Origin: Verrucomicrobiota bacterium
GTDB lineage: Bacteria > Verrucomicrobiota > Verrucomicrobiia > Limisphaerales > UBA8199
Reading direction: 5' to 3'
Length of the DNA: 53,365 bases
NCBI GenBank assembly: GCA_003176045.1
Contig: PSRM01000372.1
Location: 1 to 53,365, forward strand
Part shown: positions 32,526 to 41,229 of the stretch, piece by piece
How the letters are laid out: the number at the start of each line of letters is the position of its first letter
Numbering within the stretch: the first letter of the stretch is position 1
Program-made: the position numbers and the translations under genes
The notes under the pieces: generated by a model
Databases searched by the model: none
Told to the model about the DNA's origin: nothing
Seen by the model: only the letters and a program-made list of their open reading frames with translations

Positions 32526-33701
32526 ATGAGTTCCGAGACCGTGGCCAGCGCGCCGCCATTACCTTATTCCCGTAAAAACCCATTCCTGGCTGAGCTGATT
32601 CGCCATGAACACCTGACCAAACCAGGCTCGGAAAAGGACACCCGGCATTTCGTGTTCAGCCTCCAAGGCAGCGGCTTAACCTACACCCCAGGAGATTCGC
32701 TCGCCGTTTTTGGCCGAAACCCTCCCGCGCTCGTGGATACAGTGATCGCCCTCGCCGGATTCGACGCAGACGCGCCGGTAACGGGGCCTAAGGGCCAGAC
32801 GACTTTTCGTGAAAGCCTGCTCCGCGATTACACGCTGAACCGCGCGAACCGGAAAATTATCGGCGGCCTGGCCGAAATCATTCCGCAAGGTGAACAGCGC
32901 AACCAATTGATGGAAATTCTCGATAATGGGGATGTTCTCAACCAATACATCCACACCCGGGATTACGTGGATATTCTAAGTGAGTTTTCGGAAGCCAAAT
33001 TCGAATCTCCCGAGGCCTTCCTGGCCCAACTAAGTCCCATCGTTCCGCGCCTCTATTCCATTGCTTCCGCGTTGCCTGCGCATCCTAACGAAGTTCATCT
33101 TTGTATCTCCATAGTCCGTTACGAAACCCATGGCCGGTCGAAAACCGGTCTGGTGACTGGTTTCTTAGCGGACCAGGCCAAGCTGCACGCGAAAAATATT
33201 CCCATCTACGTGCAGGAATCGCGAACCTTCCGCCTGGCAGCCAATGGCGCCACTGACATCATCATGTGCGGCCCGGGAACTGGAGTCGCTCCTTACCGCG
33301 CCTTCCTTGAACAGCGCATCCTCGACGGCGCGACGGGCCGTCACTGGCTCATTTTCGGCGAACAACACAAGGCAACTGATTTTCTCTACGGTGACGAATG
33401 GCTCGATCATCAAAGAAAAGGCAACCTCCACCGCTTGGACGTGGCCTTCTCACGAGACCAGGCGTCCAAAATCTATGTTCAACATAGGATGCGCGAGCAG
33501 GCCAAAGAATTATGGACCTGGCTTCAAAATGGAGCCTACTTCTACGTCTGCGGCGACGCCAAGCGCATGGCCAAAGACGTCCACCAGGCGCTCATAGAGA
33601 TCGCGCAAACCCAGGGCGGCCTTTCACCCGATGCCGCCGCAGAATACATCAACGTGACTCTGATGAAGACGGAGAAGCGGTATTTGAGGGATGTGTATTG
33701 A
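32526..33701 (+). CDS. CysJ-like FAD/NADPH reductase (sulfite reductase flavoprotein lacking the FMN domain)
   Basis: About 391 aa. It corresponds to the FAD and NADPH halves of sulfite reductase alpha subunit or cytochrome P450 reductase, without the N-terminal flavodoxin domain. RLYSIAS is the FAD-binding strand, GRSKTGLVTGFLAD the linker, CGPGTGVAPYRAFLEQR the NADPH pyrophosphate loop, YVCGDAKRMAKDVHQ the ribose-side loop and RYLRDVY the typical C-terminus with the aromatic that stacks on FAD. The ATG at 32526 is taken; the frame is open from 32433 but has no homology there. Electrons must go to a separate flavodoxin or ferredoxin or directly to a reductase, none of which is adjacent. It stands alone between GH51 and repeats. 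Confidence 0.9.
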   Translation: MSSETVASAPPLPYSRKNPFLAELIRHEHLTKPGSEKDTRHFVFSLQGSGLTYTPGDSLAVFGRNPPALVDTVIALAGFDADAPVTGPKGQTTFRESLLRDYTLNRANRKIIGGLAEIIPQGEQRNQLMEILDNGDVLNQYIHTRDYVDILSEFSEAKFESPEAFLAQLSPIVPRLYSIASALPAHPNEVHLCISIVRYETHGRSKTGLVTGFLADQAKLHAKNIPIYVQESRTFRLAANGATDIIMCGPGTGVAPYRAFLEQRILDGATGRHWLIFGEQHKATDFLYGDEWLDHQRKGNLHRLDVAFSRDQASKIYVQHRMREQAKELWTWLQNGAYFYVCGDAKRMAKDVHQALIEIAQTQGGLSPDAAAEYINVTLMKTEKRYLRDVY

Positions 33702-33868
33702 GCGGACAGGGTTAAATCGTTAAAACGTTAAATGGGTTAAAACGTAAAACGGAACAGAGTCGCGCGCTGTGAGCAAGCGGCCGGAAGCCGAACTTCGTGC
33801 TTGTCCTCGGCCCTCTGTCCTCTGTTCTCCGTACTCTAAATCACAGCCTCGCCACCTCGGCTCTGCGA
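33702..33868. repeat. Tandem GTTAAAAC units and (GTCCTCT)n heptamers
   Basis: GTTAAATC-GTTAAAAC-GTTAAATG-GGTTAAAAC-GTAAAAC spans about 33711-33750. GCCCTCT-GTCCTCT-GTTCTCC-GTACTCT spans 33810-33837, the complement of the GH51 AGAGGAC unit. They lie between two convergent genes. Confidence 0.75.
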
Positions 33869-34300
33869 TCACTTGTCCGCCTTAGATTTCGCGCCAACCG
33901 CCTTGCCCGCTCCAGATTCCGCCGCAGACCGGGTCCCTTCCGGCTTTCCTTTGGCCGGGGCCGAAGCAGGCGGTTCCGGGTTTGGTGCCGGGAGCTTGCG
34001 ATTCAGGCCAAGGAGCGTTTTATGCGCTCCATGGAGTGGCGCGGTAAAAATCCAACCCAGGAGACCGATCACCACAATCGCCACGCAGGTCCACTCGATG
34101 TGCTCGATTGACCGTTCCTGATCCGAGAACGGCGTGGAGATAGCATGCCCAACCCCAAACACAATGGTGGCAATAACCAAACCAAACAGACCTCCGCCCA
34201 GCGTCCACGCTATCCAATTCCGCCCTGCGGAATAGGCCATCCGCCCAAACCACGCGGCTGCGACCATTGCCAAAATCCACGGAACGATTCGGATCAACAT
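33869..34300 (-). CDS. Small membrane protein of unknown function
   Basis: 143 aa with three probable membrane helices: IVPWILAMVAAAWFGRMAY, WIAWTLGGGLFGLVIATIVFGV and WTCVAIVVIGLLGWIF. A hydrophilic tail rich in Pro, Ala, Gly and Lys follows (residues ~100-143), ending in KSKADK. The ATG at 34300 is the only sensible start. I do not recognise the family. The tail is probably cytoplasmic and disordered. It is transcribed alone, convergent with the CysJ-like gene. Confidence 0.7.
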   Translation of the reverse strand: MLIRIVPWILAMVAAAWFGRMAYSAGRNWIAWTLGGGLFGLVIATIVFGVGHAISTPFSDQERSIEHIEWTCVAIVVIGLLGWIFTAPLHGAHKTLLGLNRKLPAPNPEPPASAPAKGKPEGTRSAAESGAGKAVGAKSKADK

Positions 34301-34675
34301 CCCCTCATACTAATGCCCCGGCTGCCGTTGTAAAGGAGCGCGCACCGGAGCGGCGGACGGCCTCGTCCGCCGGTTCGTGGTTTCTGCGGAAGATACTTTC
34401 AAGAATACCAGCCTTTGAAACCCAGCGCCTTGTCTTCGGGCGCAGGTTCATAGTGGCACTGGCGCTTTTGAGCCACGAGTTCCTGGACGGGGCGTTTCAT
34501 GGGGTGAGGTTAGGGAGCTTTAAGGGTTGCGCAACGCTTAAAGGAGCGGCGGACGGCCTCGTCCGCCAGTTTTCGATTAACTCAAGACAGATCTTGCGGA
34601 CGAGGCCGTCCGCAACTCCTCAACACGAGTTTTACCTCGCTCCTTCCCTCGAATTCCTGCATCATTCCGCCCATC
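34301..34675. repeat. Intergenic palindromes GGACGGCCTCGTCC, including an inverted pair
   Basis: GGAGCGGCGGACGGCCTCGT-CCGCC occurs at about 34351-34375 and again at 34543-34567. The latter faces GCGGACGAGGCCGTCCGCAA-CTCC at 34596-34619, forming an inverted pair with a ~28-base loop. TTTAAGGGTTGCGCAACGCT-TAAA at about 34521-34542 is another near-palindrome abutting the pair. No gene is supported in this 375-base gap. Confidence 0.8.
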
Positions 34676-35962
34676 ATGGACAGCCCCGCGGTAAAGGTGG
34701 CCACGCCACCTCCCCAGATTTCAACCGCCGCTCGGATCTCCTCACAGCAATGGCGTTCGGGCATTGCTGCATGGCTGGGATGGACCTTCGATGGGCTGGA
34801 CATGCACCTTTACACGCTCGTAGCCGCCCCCTTTGTTGCGCAATTACTGGGCAACCTGCCTACAACGGACCATCGGGTCGGCCAGTTCGGCTCTTATATC
34901 CAGGGCGCTTTTATGTTGGGCTGGGCTCTGGGCGGTGGCTTCTTCGGTCGCATTGGAGATCGCCTGGGCCGTTCCCGTGCATTGAGCCTCACGATCCTAA
35001 CCTATGCGCTGTTCACGGGACTTTCTTTCTTCGCCCACCACTGGTGGCATCTCCTTATCTTCCGGTTTCTGGCCGCTTTGGGTATCGGGGGAGAATGGGC
35101 CGTCGGCGCCTGTCTATTGTCTGAAACCTGGCCACTGAAATGGCGCCCCTGGATTGCCGCCGTTCTTCAGAGCGGAGTGAACGTGGGCATTCTGGGCGCA
35201 GGCCTCGCTAACTCACTCCTGGCCTGGGCGCCACCACGCTTCCTGTTCCTGGTCGGAGTCATTCCGGCTTTGTTGGTGCTTTGGATCCGGCGCGCCGTGC
35301 CCGAGACCCAAGAATGGTGCTGCGCCAAACAATCCGCCACTCAAAACGAGCCGCGTCTGCGCAATCTGTTTAAAGGTGAGTCTCGCAGCGTCACTTTTCG
35401 CGTCGTTCTGGTGTGCGGCATTTCTCTAACTGCCCACTGGGCCTTCATGTTCTGGTTTCAGCAACACTTGCGCAATTTGCCCGACGTCCTGAGCTTGCCG
35501 CCCACCCAAAGGAACCAACTCGCCAGCCAGGGTATGTACTTGGTGATCGGTTCCTCTATTCTGGGCAACTTCTTCGCCGGCTGGCTCTCCCGGTTCATCG
35601 GTTATCGCGCCACAATTGCCTGGATGTTCCTGGCCTACTTCTTTGTCATGGCTGGCGCCTACCTCGTGCCGCGGGACCACTCCTCGCTTTTCTGGTGGTT
35701 TCCGGCAATCGGCTTTTGCCAGGGGTCCTTTGCCTTGTTCACGATGTACCTCCCTGCCCTGTTCCCAACGTTGCTTCGGACCACAGGCGCTGGCTTTTCC
35801 TATAACATTGGCCGCATAACCGCGGCTTTTGGCATCGTGTTTTTTGGGATCTATTCCGACCTCGGCGATCACCGCAAGGTTCTGCTTTATGCTGCGGCGC
35901 TGTTTTTACCTGCGGCGCTGATAGCCCTCTGGCTTCCGAGAGTGAAGGATGTTGCGCAATAG
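34676..35962 (+). CDS. Major facilitator superfamily transporter
   Basis: A 428-aa, twelve-helix secondary transporter of the inner membrane. AAWLGWTFDGLDMHLYTLVA is the first helix with the D-G-x-D motif found in aromatic-acid, sialate and lactate/shikimate-type MFS proteins. GGGFFGRIGDRLGRSRAL is the conserved loop 2-3 motif. GIGGEWAVGACLLSE (helix 4-5) has the G-G-E-W segment of the same branch. PET (in RRAVPETQEW) ends helix 6. The substrate is probably an organic acid anion but is not decided by the sequence. It starts with ATG at 34676 right after an intergenic palindrome pair. The kinase-like gene that follows may be co-transcribed. Confidence 0.88.
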   Translation: MDSPAVKVATPPPQISTAARISSQQWRSGIAAWLGWTFDGLDMHLYTLVAAPFVAQLLGNLPTTDHRVGQFGSYIQGAFMLGWALGGGFFGRIGDRLGRSRALSLTILTYALFTGLSFFAHHWWHLLIFRFLAALGIGGEWAVGACLLSETWPLKWRPWIAAVLQSGVNVGILGAGLANSLLAWAPPRFLFLVGVIPALLVLWIRRAVPETQEWCCAKQSATQNEPRLRNLFKGESRSVTFRVVLVCGISLTAHWAFMFWFQQHLRNLPDVLSLPPTQRNQLASQGMYLVIGSSILGNFFAGWLSRFIGYRATIAWMFLAYFFVMAGAYLVPRDHSSLFWWFPAIGFCQGSFALFTMYLPALFPTLLRTTGAGFSYNIGRITAAFGIVFFGIYSDLGDHRKVLLYAAALFLPAALIALWLPRVKDVAQ

Positions 35963-35988
35963 TGTGAAGCCTAGCAAAGAAACCACTC

Positions 35989-36059
35989 GTCCTCGTCCTC
36001 GTCCTCGAACTTCTGCGGGCTTAGTCCAAGAATCGAGGAAGAGAACGAGGACGAGGACG
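35989..36059. repeat. Inverted hexamer arrays (CGTCCT)n ... (AGGACG)n
   Basis: CGTCCTCGTCCTCGTCCTCGAA at 35986-36007 faces GAACGAGGACGAGGACG at 36043-36059. They can pair as a hairpin with a loop of about 35 bases. The right arm runs straight into the ATG at 36060, so the start codon would lie at the foot of the stem. This could terminate transcription of the MFS gene or limit translation of the next. Confidence 0.7.
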
Positions 36060-36662
36060 ATGGGGAAGCCACTCCTCGTGGCCATCGTAGGTGGCAGTGG
36101 CTCCGGCAAGACCCTTCTTGCATCCAGGCTCCAAGGAGCTTTTCGCCGAAGAACAACACGGCTTTCGATGGACGATTTTTACCTCGATCGTTCTCACCTT
36201 CCCCTGCCCCGCCGCGCAGCTCTCAATTTCGACCACCCACGAGCCCTTGATTGGGCAAAACTCCAGAGCGCACTGGAATCCCTCCTCGCCGGCTGCAGCG
36301 TCCTCGTTCCAGCCTACGATTTTGAAACGCACTCACGCAAAACAGGTTGGAAACGGCTCCGGCCCGCGCCAATCATCCTGATGGATGGATTATGGATTCT
36401 GCGCCGACGCTCGCTGCGCCGGCTAATTAGTTTCAGCATCTTCATCTCTTGCCCGGCGGCGACTCGGCTCAAACGCCGCCTCACCCGCGATTTACGATCT
36501 CGCGGGCGTACCCGCCAATCAGTGAAGCATCAGTTTTGGAGCATGGTCGAGCCGATGCACCAGCAATACGTGGAACCGCAGTCGAGAAAAGCGGACCTGA
36601 TCCTGGGGCGTGAATGGAGTGAGCGCGAAGTGCTGCAGATTGTCAGACGATTACAGGCCTGA
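36060..36662 (+). CDS. Uridine kinase-like P-loop NTPase
   Basis: About 200 aa. GGSGSGKT (11-18) is the Walker A of the phosphoribulokinase/uridine kinase family. SMDDFYLDRS is the D-D-F-Y Walker-B-like catalytic strand, NFDHPRALDW the substrate-binding segment, YDFETHSR the nucleoside-contacting loop and ILMDGLWIL the second acidic strand. The protein would phosphorylate uridine/cytidine or a similar small alcohol. The ATG at 36060 is chosen because homology starts immediately there. Its stop is 2 bases from the stop of the converging lipoprotein gene. Confidence 0.87.
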   Translation: MGKPLLVAIVGGSGSGKTLLASRLQGAFRRRTTRLSMDDFYLDRSHLPLPRRAALNFDHPRALDWAKLQSALESLLAGCSVLVPAYDFETHSRKTGWKRLRPAPIILMDGLWILRRRSLRRLISFSIFISCPAATRLKRRLTRDLRSRGRTRQSVKHQFWSMVEPMHQQYVEPQSRKADLILGREWSEREVLQIVRRLQA

Positions 36663-36664
36663 TG

Positions 36665-37189
36665 TCACAGCACCGACGGAACCAAAACTTTATCTTCGTC
36701 CTCCAGCACCACATCGCTGCGACTTCGTTTATCCACCACATAAGAGCCGCTCCGAATGCTCCATTGACACGGGCCATACCAGATAAGGTACTCATCTCGC
36801 GACTTGCGGCTTAGCGCTCCAGTCGTGAGTTCATACAGATACGTTTTGGACCCCCGAACGACCTGAACATACCAGGACGCTCCTCTCCTCTCAAAGCCTC
36901 CAGCGATCTTTATTGCGCCAAGCACAGTTGAACCTTTCGGAACTGTGACCCAGCCCGGCTGATTAACGCAGCCCAACACCAGGACTCGAACTCTCTGGGT
37001 AGGATCCAGGGAATTTGTGCGGACGATGTGACCGATGTAGGTGGGTCGGGGAGGATCAATAGGCCCAAGGCAGAAGGAAATCGCCTCCGCGCTCGTAGTA
37101 ATTGGGGCACCTCCTGCAGGGCTCGAAGACCGGCAACCCGCGAACATGAAACAGGCTACAAACAAAGGACAGAGAATCAGACGGCTCAT
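36665..37189 (-). CDS. SLBB-domain lipoprotein
   Basis: About 174 aa. The N-terminus MSRLILCPLFVACFMFAGCR is a lipoprotein signal with lipobox F-A-G-C (Cys at ~19), so it is anchored in a membrane. RVRVLVLGCVNQPGWVTVPK ... GSTVLGAIKIAGGF matches the SLBB beta-grasp pattern of polysaccharide-export proteins (V-x-G-x-V-x-x-P-G ... A-I-x-x-A-G-G). It lacks the preceding poly-export domain of Wza, so it is an SLBB module only. A longer start at 37246 is possible, but the lipobox fixes the one at 37189. It may serve the glycan machinery encoded upstream in the window. Confidence 0.75.
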   Translation of the reverse strand: MSRLILCPLFVACFMFAGCRSSSPAGGAPITTSAEAISFCLGPIDPPRPTYIGHIVRTNSLDPTQRVRVLVLGCVNQPGWVTVPKGSTVLGAIKIAGGFERRGASWYVQVVRGSKTYLYELTTGALSRKSRDEYLIWYGPCQWSIRSGSYVVDKRSRSDVVLEDEDKVLVPSVL

Positions 37190-37325
37190 ACTTTCTCGGC
37201 TGCGGTAAGACAACTCTATCCTTTTGGACCCCAAAAATCCATCCAAAACCCCTTTACAGCCCCCTAACTGGACCCTACTATTAGCAAAACATAATAAAGA
37301 AGTGTATTCAGATTGATTAGTAAGT

Positions 37326-37583
37326 ATGGAAGCAAAGACGAAAGCGATTGACGGCTTTAAGCTCCACGAGCGCGATACCGGCTCGGCAGATGTTCAGGTC
37401 GCGCTGCTCACGCAGCGCATCAACCATCTGACCGAGCACCTTCAAAAGCATAAGAAGGACCACGGTTCCCGCCGCGGACTGCTCATGATGGTCGGTCAAC
37501 GTCGCCGGTTGCTGGATTATCTCCACAACGTGGACGTAAACCGTTACCAGAACGTCACCAAAAAGCTCAAACTTCGAAAGTAG
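37326..37583 (+). CDS. rpsO: 30S ribosomal protein S15
   Basis: 85 aa, full length for S15 (usually 88-89). The family signature [20 protein letters not shown] (13-32) is followed by [19 protein letters not shown] and [12 protein letters not shown]15 binds the 16S rRNA central domain junction and organises platform assembly. As in many bacteria it precedes pnp, here with a 516-base gap that contains repeats. In other species S15 represses its own translation through its leader; the short AT-rich leader here (37280-37325) shows no recognisable structure. Confidence 0.97.
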   Translation: MEAKTKAIDGFKLHERDTGSADVQVALLTQRINHLTEHLQKHKKDHGSRRGLLMMVGQRRRLLDYLHNVDVNRYQNVTKKLKLRK

Positions 37584-38099
37584 CTGGGCTGGAAACGCCA
37601 GCGGGCGGATCAGTATGCCTCGACGGATTTTTAACCACGGATGCACACAGATAAACACGGATGCGCTTGATCTGTGTCCATCTGTGTTCATCTGTGGTTA
37701 AGCATTGGTTGAGTATCTCCCGCCTCTCAGCGCAACCAGTTTGGTTCGCCGCCCGTTTTCAATTTAACCCGGCCGACTATCGCGAACGGCCCGGTTATCA
37801 GATCAAAATAACATCGCGTGAAAGAAAGCTCCATCACCCCTGAGTAATTTCATTCAGCTCCGAACAGGGGCGCGGACAGCCGGCTTGCCCGCCGAAGACT
37901 CGGCGAAAGCGGATCCGCGCCAACCCTCTCAATTCCCGGAGTTCACTGAAGTTCCTCGGTGGCAATGGAGGCAACAGCAAAACACAGAGCCGCGTTCCCG
38001 CTAAGCGGAGAGCGGCCAGCAGAGAGCCACATGCAGAATGGCAAATCGTGCCAGCACCTGCCGGTTCTCGACTAGAAGAAGAAAAAAGAAAGATCAGTT
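37584..38099. other. rpsO-pnp intergenic region with decamer inverted arrays
   Basis: TTAACCACGGATGCACACAG-ATAAACACGGATG at 37631-37663 faces TCTGTGTCCA-TCTGTGTTCA-TCTGTGGTTA at 37671-37700. Each arm is made of 10-base units. The arms pair into a long hairpin just after rpsO. The rest, to 38099, holds a degenerate GCGCGGACAGCCGGC palindrome near 37870 and no supported gene. The hairpin may terminate rpsO or act as a processing site in an rpsO-pnp message. Confidence 0.6.
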
Positions 38100-40451
38100 A
38101 TGCCAGAAAAAGCCACCATCCCCCTGGGGGATAAACAAATCACCATCGAAACCGGCAAAATCGCCAAGCAAGCCGACGGCGCCGTAACAGTCCAGATGGG
38201 CGAAACCATCGTGGTCGTCGCCACAGTCGGCGCCACCAAGGCCAAAGAAGGCCAGGATTTCTTCCCGTTAACCGTGGATTACCGCGAAAAGGCCGCTGCC
38301 GCCGGAAAATTTCCGGGCGGCTATTTCAAGCGCGAAGGCCGCCCTACCGAAAAGGAAATTCTCACCTCGCGGTTGATTGATCGGCCTATCCGTCCTTTGT
38401 TTCCTAAAGGCTGGTACAACGAAGTCCAGGTCCAGTGCATCGTGCTGAGCGCCGACGGCGAGAATGACCCGGACATCCTCGCCGTTCTGGGCGCCTCCGC
38501 TGCGCTCATGGTTAGCGATATCCCCTGGGCCGGGCCTCTCGGGGCCGTGCGCGTAGGCCGTATCGGCGGCCAGTTCGTCGCAAATCCTACTCACTCCCAA
38601 ATGCTGGAGAGCGATTTGGACATGATCTACGTCGGCAGCGAAACCGACTTGGTCATGTATGAAGGCGCCGCGCAGGAAATCACCGAGACCGATTTCAACG
38701 CCGCCCTCAAATTTGGTCAGGAAACCATTCAGGCCTTCATTACGGCGCAAAAAGAACTGGTCGCCCGCGCCGGAAAAACCAAGCGCCAAATCACTCTTAA
38801 CGTCGTCCCCGAGGAGATTCTCAACGAAGCCAAATCCCTCGCAGGAGAGCGCATCATCAGTGCGCTGCTCACGCCCGGCAAACTGGCTCGCGAAGCCGCC
38901 GTTTCGTCGCTCACGGACGAAATCGGAAAGAAGTTGGTCGAGAAATTCGGTGAAGAGAAAGTAACCGAGTTTGTCCTCAAAGACGCCTTCTACTACATCC
39001 AAAAGGAAGCCGTCCGCGGCCTGCTCATGAACCAGGGTAAGCGCCTAGATGGCCGTGACCTGAACACCGTCCGTGCCATCCATAGCGAAGTCGGTGTGCT
39101 CCCACGGGCCCACGGTTCCGCCATCTTCCAACGCGGCGAAACCCAGGCCATGACCCTGTGCACGTTAGGCACCGGCGAAGATGCCCAGGAGTTCGACTCC
39201 TACACGGGCGGCGAAAGCGAAAAGAAATTCATCCTCCATTATAACTTCCCGAACTTCTCGGTCGGCGAAACTGGCCGCATCAGCGGCCCTGGCCGGCGCG
39301 AGATCGGCCACGGCGCTCTAGCCGAGCGTTCCCTCAAACCGATGGTGCCCACGGATTCGTATCCCTATGCCATCCGTATCACCAGCGAGATCATGGAGTC
39401 CAACGGCTCCACTTCCATGGCCACCGTCTGCGGCGGATCATTGGCCCTCATGGACGCCGGCGTGCCCCTGGCTCGGCCTGTGGCCGGAATCAGCATCGGC
39501 CTCTGCACTGAACACGATGATCATGACAAAATCTCCAAATACAAACTGATGACTGACATCATCGGTTGGGAAGATGCCTTCTGCGACATGGACTGCAAAT
39601 TGGCGGGCACCGAAAAAGGCATCACCGGTTTCCAACTGGACCTGAAGCTTGGTGGCATCCCACTCAATATGATGGCGGAGGCCGTCGAAATGGCCCGCGT
39701 GGCCAGGTTGCACGTGCTGGGCGAAATGGGCAAGACCCTGGCCGAATCGCGCAAGGAACTCAGCAAATACGCTCCGCGCATCGAAACCATCAAGATCAAC
39801 CCCGAGAAGATCGGCGCGCTCATTGGCCCCGGCGGCAAGAACATCAAGAAGCTCGTCGAGGAATCCGGCTGCGAAATCAATATTGAAGACGACGGCACAG
39901 TCAACATCTACTCCGTGTCTGAAGAAGGCATGAAGATCGCCCGCGACGCCATCACTGGAATGACAGCAGAAGCTGAGGTAGGCAAAATCTACCGCGGCAA
40001 GGTCGTCACCATCAAAGATTTCGGCGCTTTCGTCGAATTCCTGCCTGGAAAAGACGGCCTGGTCCACATCAGCGAACTCGCCAACTTCCGAGTCAAACAG
40101 ACCGAAGACATCGTCAAACTCGGCGACGAAATCTGGGTCAAGTGCCTGGGCGTTGACGAGAAAGGCCGTGTCCGTCTCTCGCGCAAAGCCGCCATGGCCG
40201 AGCGCGACCAGCAAATGTCCGGTGGCGCACCTGCCGGCGACGGCGGCGAAGGTGGCGGTGAGAGCGGCCAGGGCGGCGAAGGCGGCGAGCCCGTCGAACA
40301 GCATCACGATCGCCCCGATTATCACCGCTCCGATCGCGGCGAACACCGCGACCATCGCGGGGGCGGAGGTGACCGCGGAGGAGATCGTGGCGGCGATCGT
40401 GGCGGCCCGCGCCGCCATCACCGCGGCGGCCACCATCGCGACCGCCGATAA
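38100..40451 (+). CDS. pnp: Polyribonucleotide nucleotidyltransferase (PNPase)
   Basis: 783 aa. Phosphorolytic 3'-5' exoribonuclease, the core of RNA turnover. The first RNase PH domain covers about 1-230 ([18 protein letters not shown]), an all-alpha linker follows, and the second, catalytic RNase PH domain lies at about 310-545 ([29 protein letters not shown]). The KH domain is at about 555-615 ([20 protein letters not shown]) and the S1 domain at about 622-695 ([20 protein letters not shown]). The tail of ~85 residues beyond S1 is unusual: Gly-rich, then repeated [11 protein letters not shown] and RRHHRGGHH units. This RG/H-rich tail is like RNA-binding disordered tails and is absent from E. 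coli PNPase. A perfect hairpin follows the stop codon. Confidence 0.97.
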   Translation: MPEKATIPLGDKQITIETGKIAKQADGAVTVQMGETIVVVATVGATKAKEGQDFFPLTVDYREKAAAAGKFPGGYFKREGRPTEKEILTSRLIDRPIRPLFPKGWYNEVQVQCIVLSADGENDPDILAVLGASAALMVSDIPWAGPLGAVRVGRIGGQFVANPTHSQMLESDLDMIYVGSETDLVMYEGAAQEITETDFNAALKFGQETIQAFITAQKELVARAGKTKRQITLNVVPEEILNEAKSLAGERIISALLTPGKLAREAAVSSLTDEIGKKLVEKFGEEKVTEFVLKDAFYYIQKEAVRGLLMNQGKRLDGRDLNTVRAIHSEVGVLPRAHGSAIFQRGETQAMTLCTLGTGEDAQEFDSYTGGESEKKFILHYNFPNFSVGETGRISGPGRREIGHGALAERSLKPMVPTDSYPYAIRITSEIMESNGSTSMATVCGGSLALMDAGVPLARPVAGISIGLCTEHDDHDKISKYKLMTDIIGWEDAFCDMDCKLAGTEKGITGFQLDLKLGGIPLNMMAEAVEMARVARLHVLGEMGKTLAESRKELSKYAPRIETIKINPEKIGALIGPGGKNIKKLVEESGCEINIEDDGTVNIYSVSEEGMKIARDAITGMTAEAEVGKIYRGKVVTIKDFGAFVEFLPGKDGLVHISELANFRVKQTEDIVKLGDEIWVKCLGVDEKGRVRLSRKAAMAERDQQMSGGAPAGDGGEGGGESGQGGEGGEPVEQHHDRPDYHRSDRGEHRDHRGGGGDRGGDRGGDRGGPRRHHRGGHHRDRR

Positions 40452-40464
40452 TCACTTTCCTGCG

Positions 40465-40487
40465 AGCGCGGGCATCCTGCCCGCGCT
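40465..40487 (+). terminator. Hairpin after pnp
   Basis: AGCGCGGGCA-TCC-TGCCCGCGCT is a perfect 10-bp stem with a 3-base loop, 13 bases after the pnp stop and followed by TTTG. It is a good intrinsic terminator candidate, although the U-tract is short. The sequence also looks like a dispersed palindrome. Confidence 0.6.
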
Positions 40488-40546
40488 TTGCAGTATCGGC
40501 GGCTAGCGTTCATCCAACGCCCTGGTTTTGCGGCGCGCTCCTGAAC

Positions 40547-40595
40547 TCGCGAAGCGTTTGGAGTGCGGCGCATTCCGCCGCTTTCGTTTTCCAGC
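40547..40595. repeat. GAAGCGTTTGGAGTGCGGCGCATTCC repeat
   Basis: One arm of the element seen as an inverted pair at about 21650-21750: GCGAAGCGTTTGGAGTGCGG-CGCATTCCGCCGCTTTCGTTTT. Intergenic. Confidence 0.75.
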
Positions 40596-40682
40596 CAACG
40601 GCCCATTAGCTAGAAGTAATCCTCCTCTACATGCCCACTTTCCATTAGCAAATCGTATTCTTATACCCAAAAATAAATTTTA

Positions 40683-40750
40683 GGGTAGGACAGTTTTTGT
40701 CCCACCCTCCGTTGTAAGATTGAGCCAAAAAACTAAAAGAAAGGCTCAAT
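40683..40750 (+). promoter_or_regulatory. Two hairpins directly upstream of a small gene
   Basis: Hairpin 1 pairs GGGTAGGACA (40683-40692) with TGTCCCACCC (40698-40707), one mismatch and a 5-base loop. Hairpin 2 pairs ATTGAGCC (40719-40726) with GGCTCAAT (40743-40750) perfectly. The A-rich 16-base loop and 3' arm hold the only Shine-Dalgarno-like AGAAAGG, and the ATG at 40751 follows the stem immediately. Hairpin 2 could mask ribosome access. The region is AT-rich compared with its surroundings. Confidence 0.55.
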
Positions 40751-41008
40751 ATGACAAATGAACAGATGGAACTTAGCTTCTCAAACCAGGCTGCAAAATC
40801 AGCCCCGGCGATTTCCCGCCCCCATTGCAGACGCGCCGGTTGGTGGATTGCCCGCATGCGCAAGATCGTTGACCGCGCCCTCGAATGGCATCCTGCCCCG
40901 TCGCCTCGTCCCGAACAAGGCTGGTTTACCGGAACCTACCGCCTTCCGCAACAAACTCTGACCTCCGTCCTGCAAAGCCACAGCAACCAACACGAAATCT
41001 GCGAGTGA
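40751..41008 (+). CDS. Small basic protein of unknown function
   Basis: 85 aa, MTNEQMELSFSNQ at the start, then a basic aromatic core CRRAGWWIARMRKIVDRAL (28-46) and a proline-rich WHPAPSPRPEQGWF. It has no signal peptide or membrane helix. The Arg/Trp-rich helix could bind nucleic acid or a partner protein. A Shine-Dalgarno-like AGAAAGG lies 6 bases upstream, unusual in this window where such sites are rare, which supports translation. The family is not recognised with certainty. It stands alone between pnp and metG. A decamer TTGACTT-type tandem repeat (41011-41050) begins right after its stop. Confidence 0.55.
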   Translation: MTNEQMELSFSNQAAKSAPAISRPHCRRAGWWIARMRKIVDRALEWHPAPSPRPEQGWFTGTYRLPQQTLTSVLQSHSNQHEICE

Positions 41009-41010
41009 CC

Positions 41011-41215
41011 ATTTTGACTTATTTTGACTTAATTCGACTTAATTGGACTTAAAAACTTATTTCTTGGCTGCTTGACGCTGTGGACATGGAGGCCGGGTGC
41101 CCTCACCCGGCGCTTTGGGCTCAAGATACGCCCGGCGCGCTCCCGTGCCCTCTCAAATCACTTGTGCAGACACGTCTCCCGCTTTAACGTTTTAACCCTT
41201 TTAACGTTTTAACGA
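41011..41215. repeat. Decamer (ATTTTGACTT)n and TTTTAACG tandem repeats
   Basis: ATTTTGACTT x2, AATTCGACTT, AATTGGACTT and AAAAACTTAT step by 10 bases at 41011-41060. TTTAACGTTTTAACCCTTTT-AACGTTTTAACG at about 41182-41213 ends just before the metG start. A GGGTGCCCTCACCCGGCG near-palindrome lies between. No gene is seen in the gap. Confidence 0.75.
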
Positions 41216-41229
41216 ATACCGAACACCGA

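Noticed and set aside
34267-35124. A 285-codon frame over the MFS start region
   Set aside because: It overlaps the well-supported transporter in another frame, runs through palindromic repeats and has no recognisable composition.
37587-38099. A small RNA or tRNA gene in the rpsO-pnp gap
   Set aside because: No cloverleaf or T-loop motif was found; the structure present is an inverted decamer repeat.
38268-39002. Long minus-strand frames opposite pnp (also 39438-40436)
   Set aside because: Antisense frames caused by the codon usage of pnp; Ala/Asp/Phe-biased composition with no motif.
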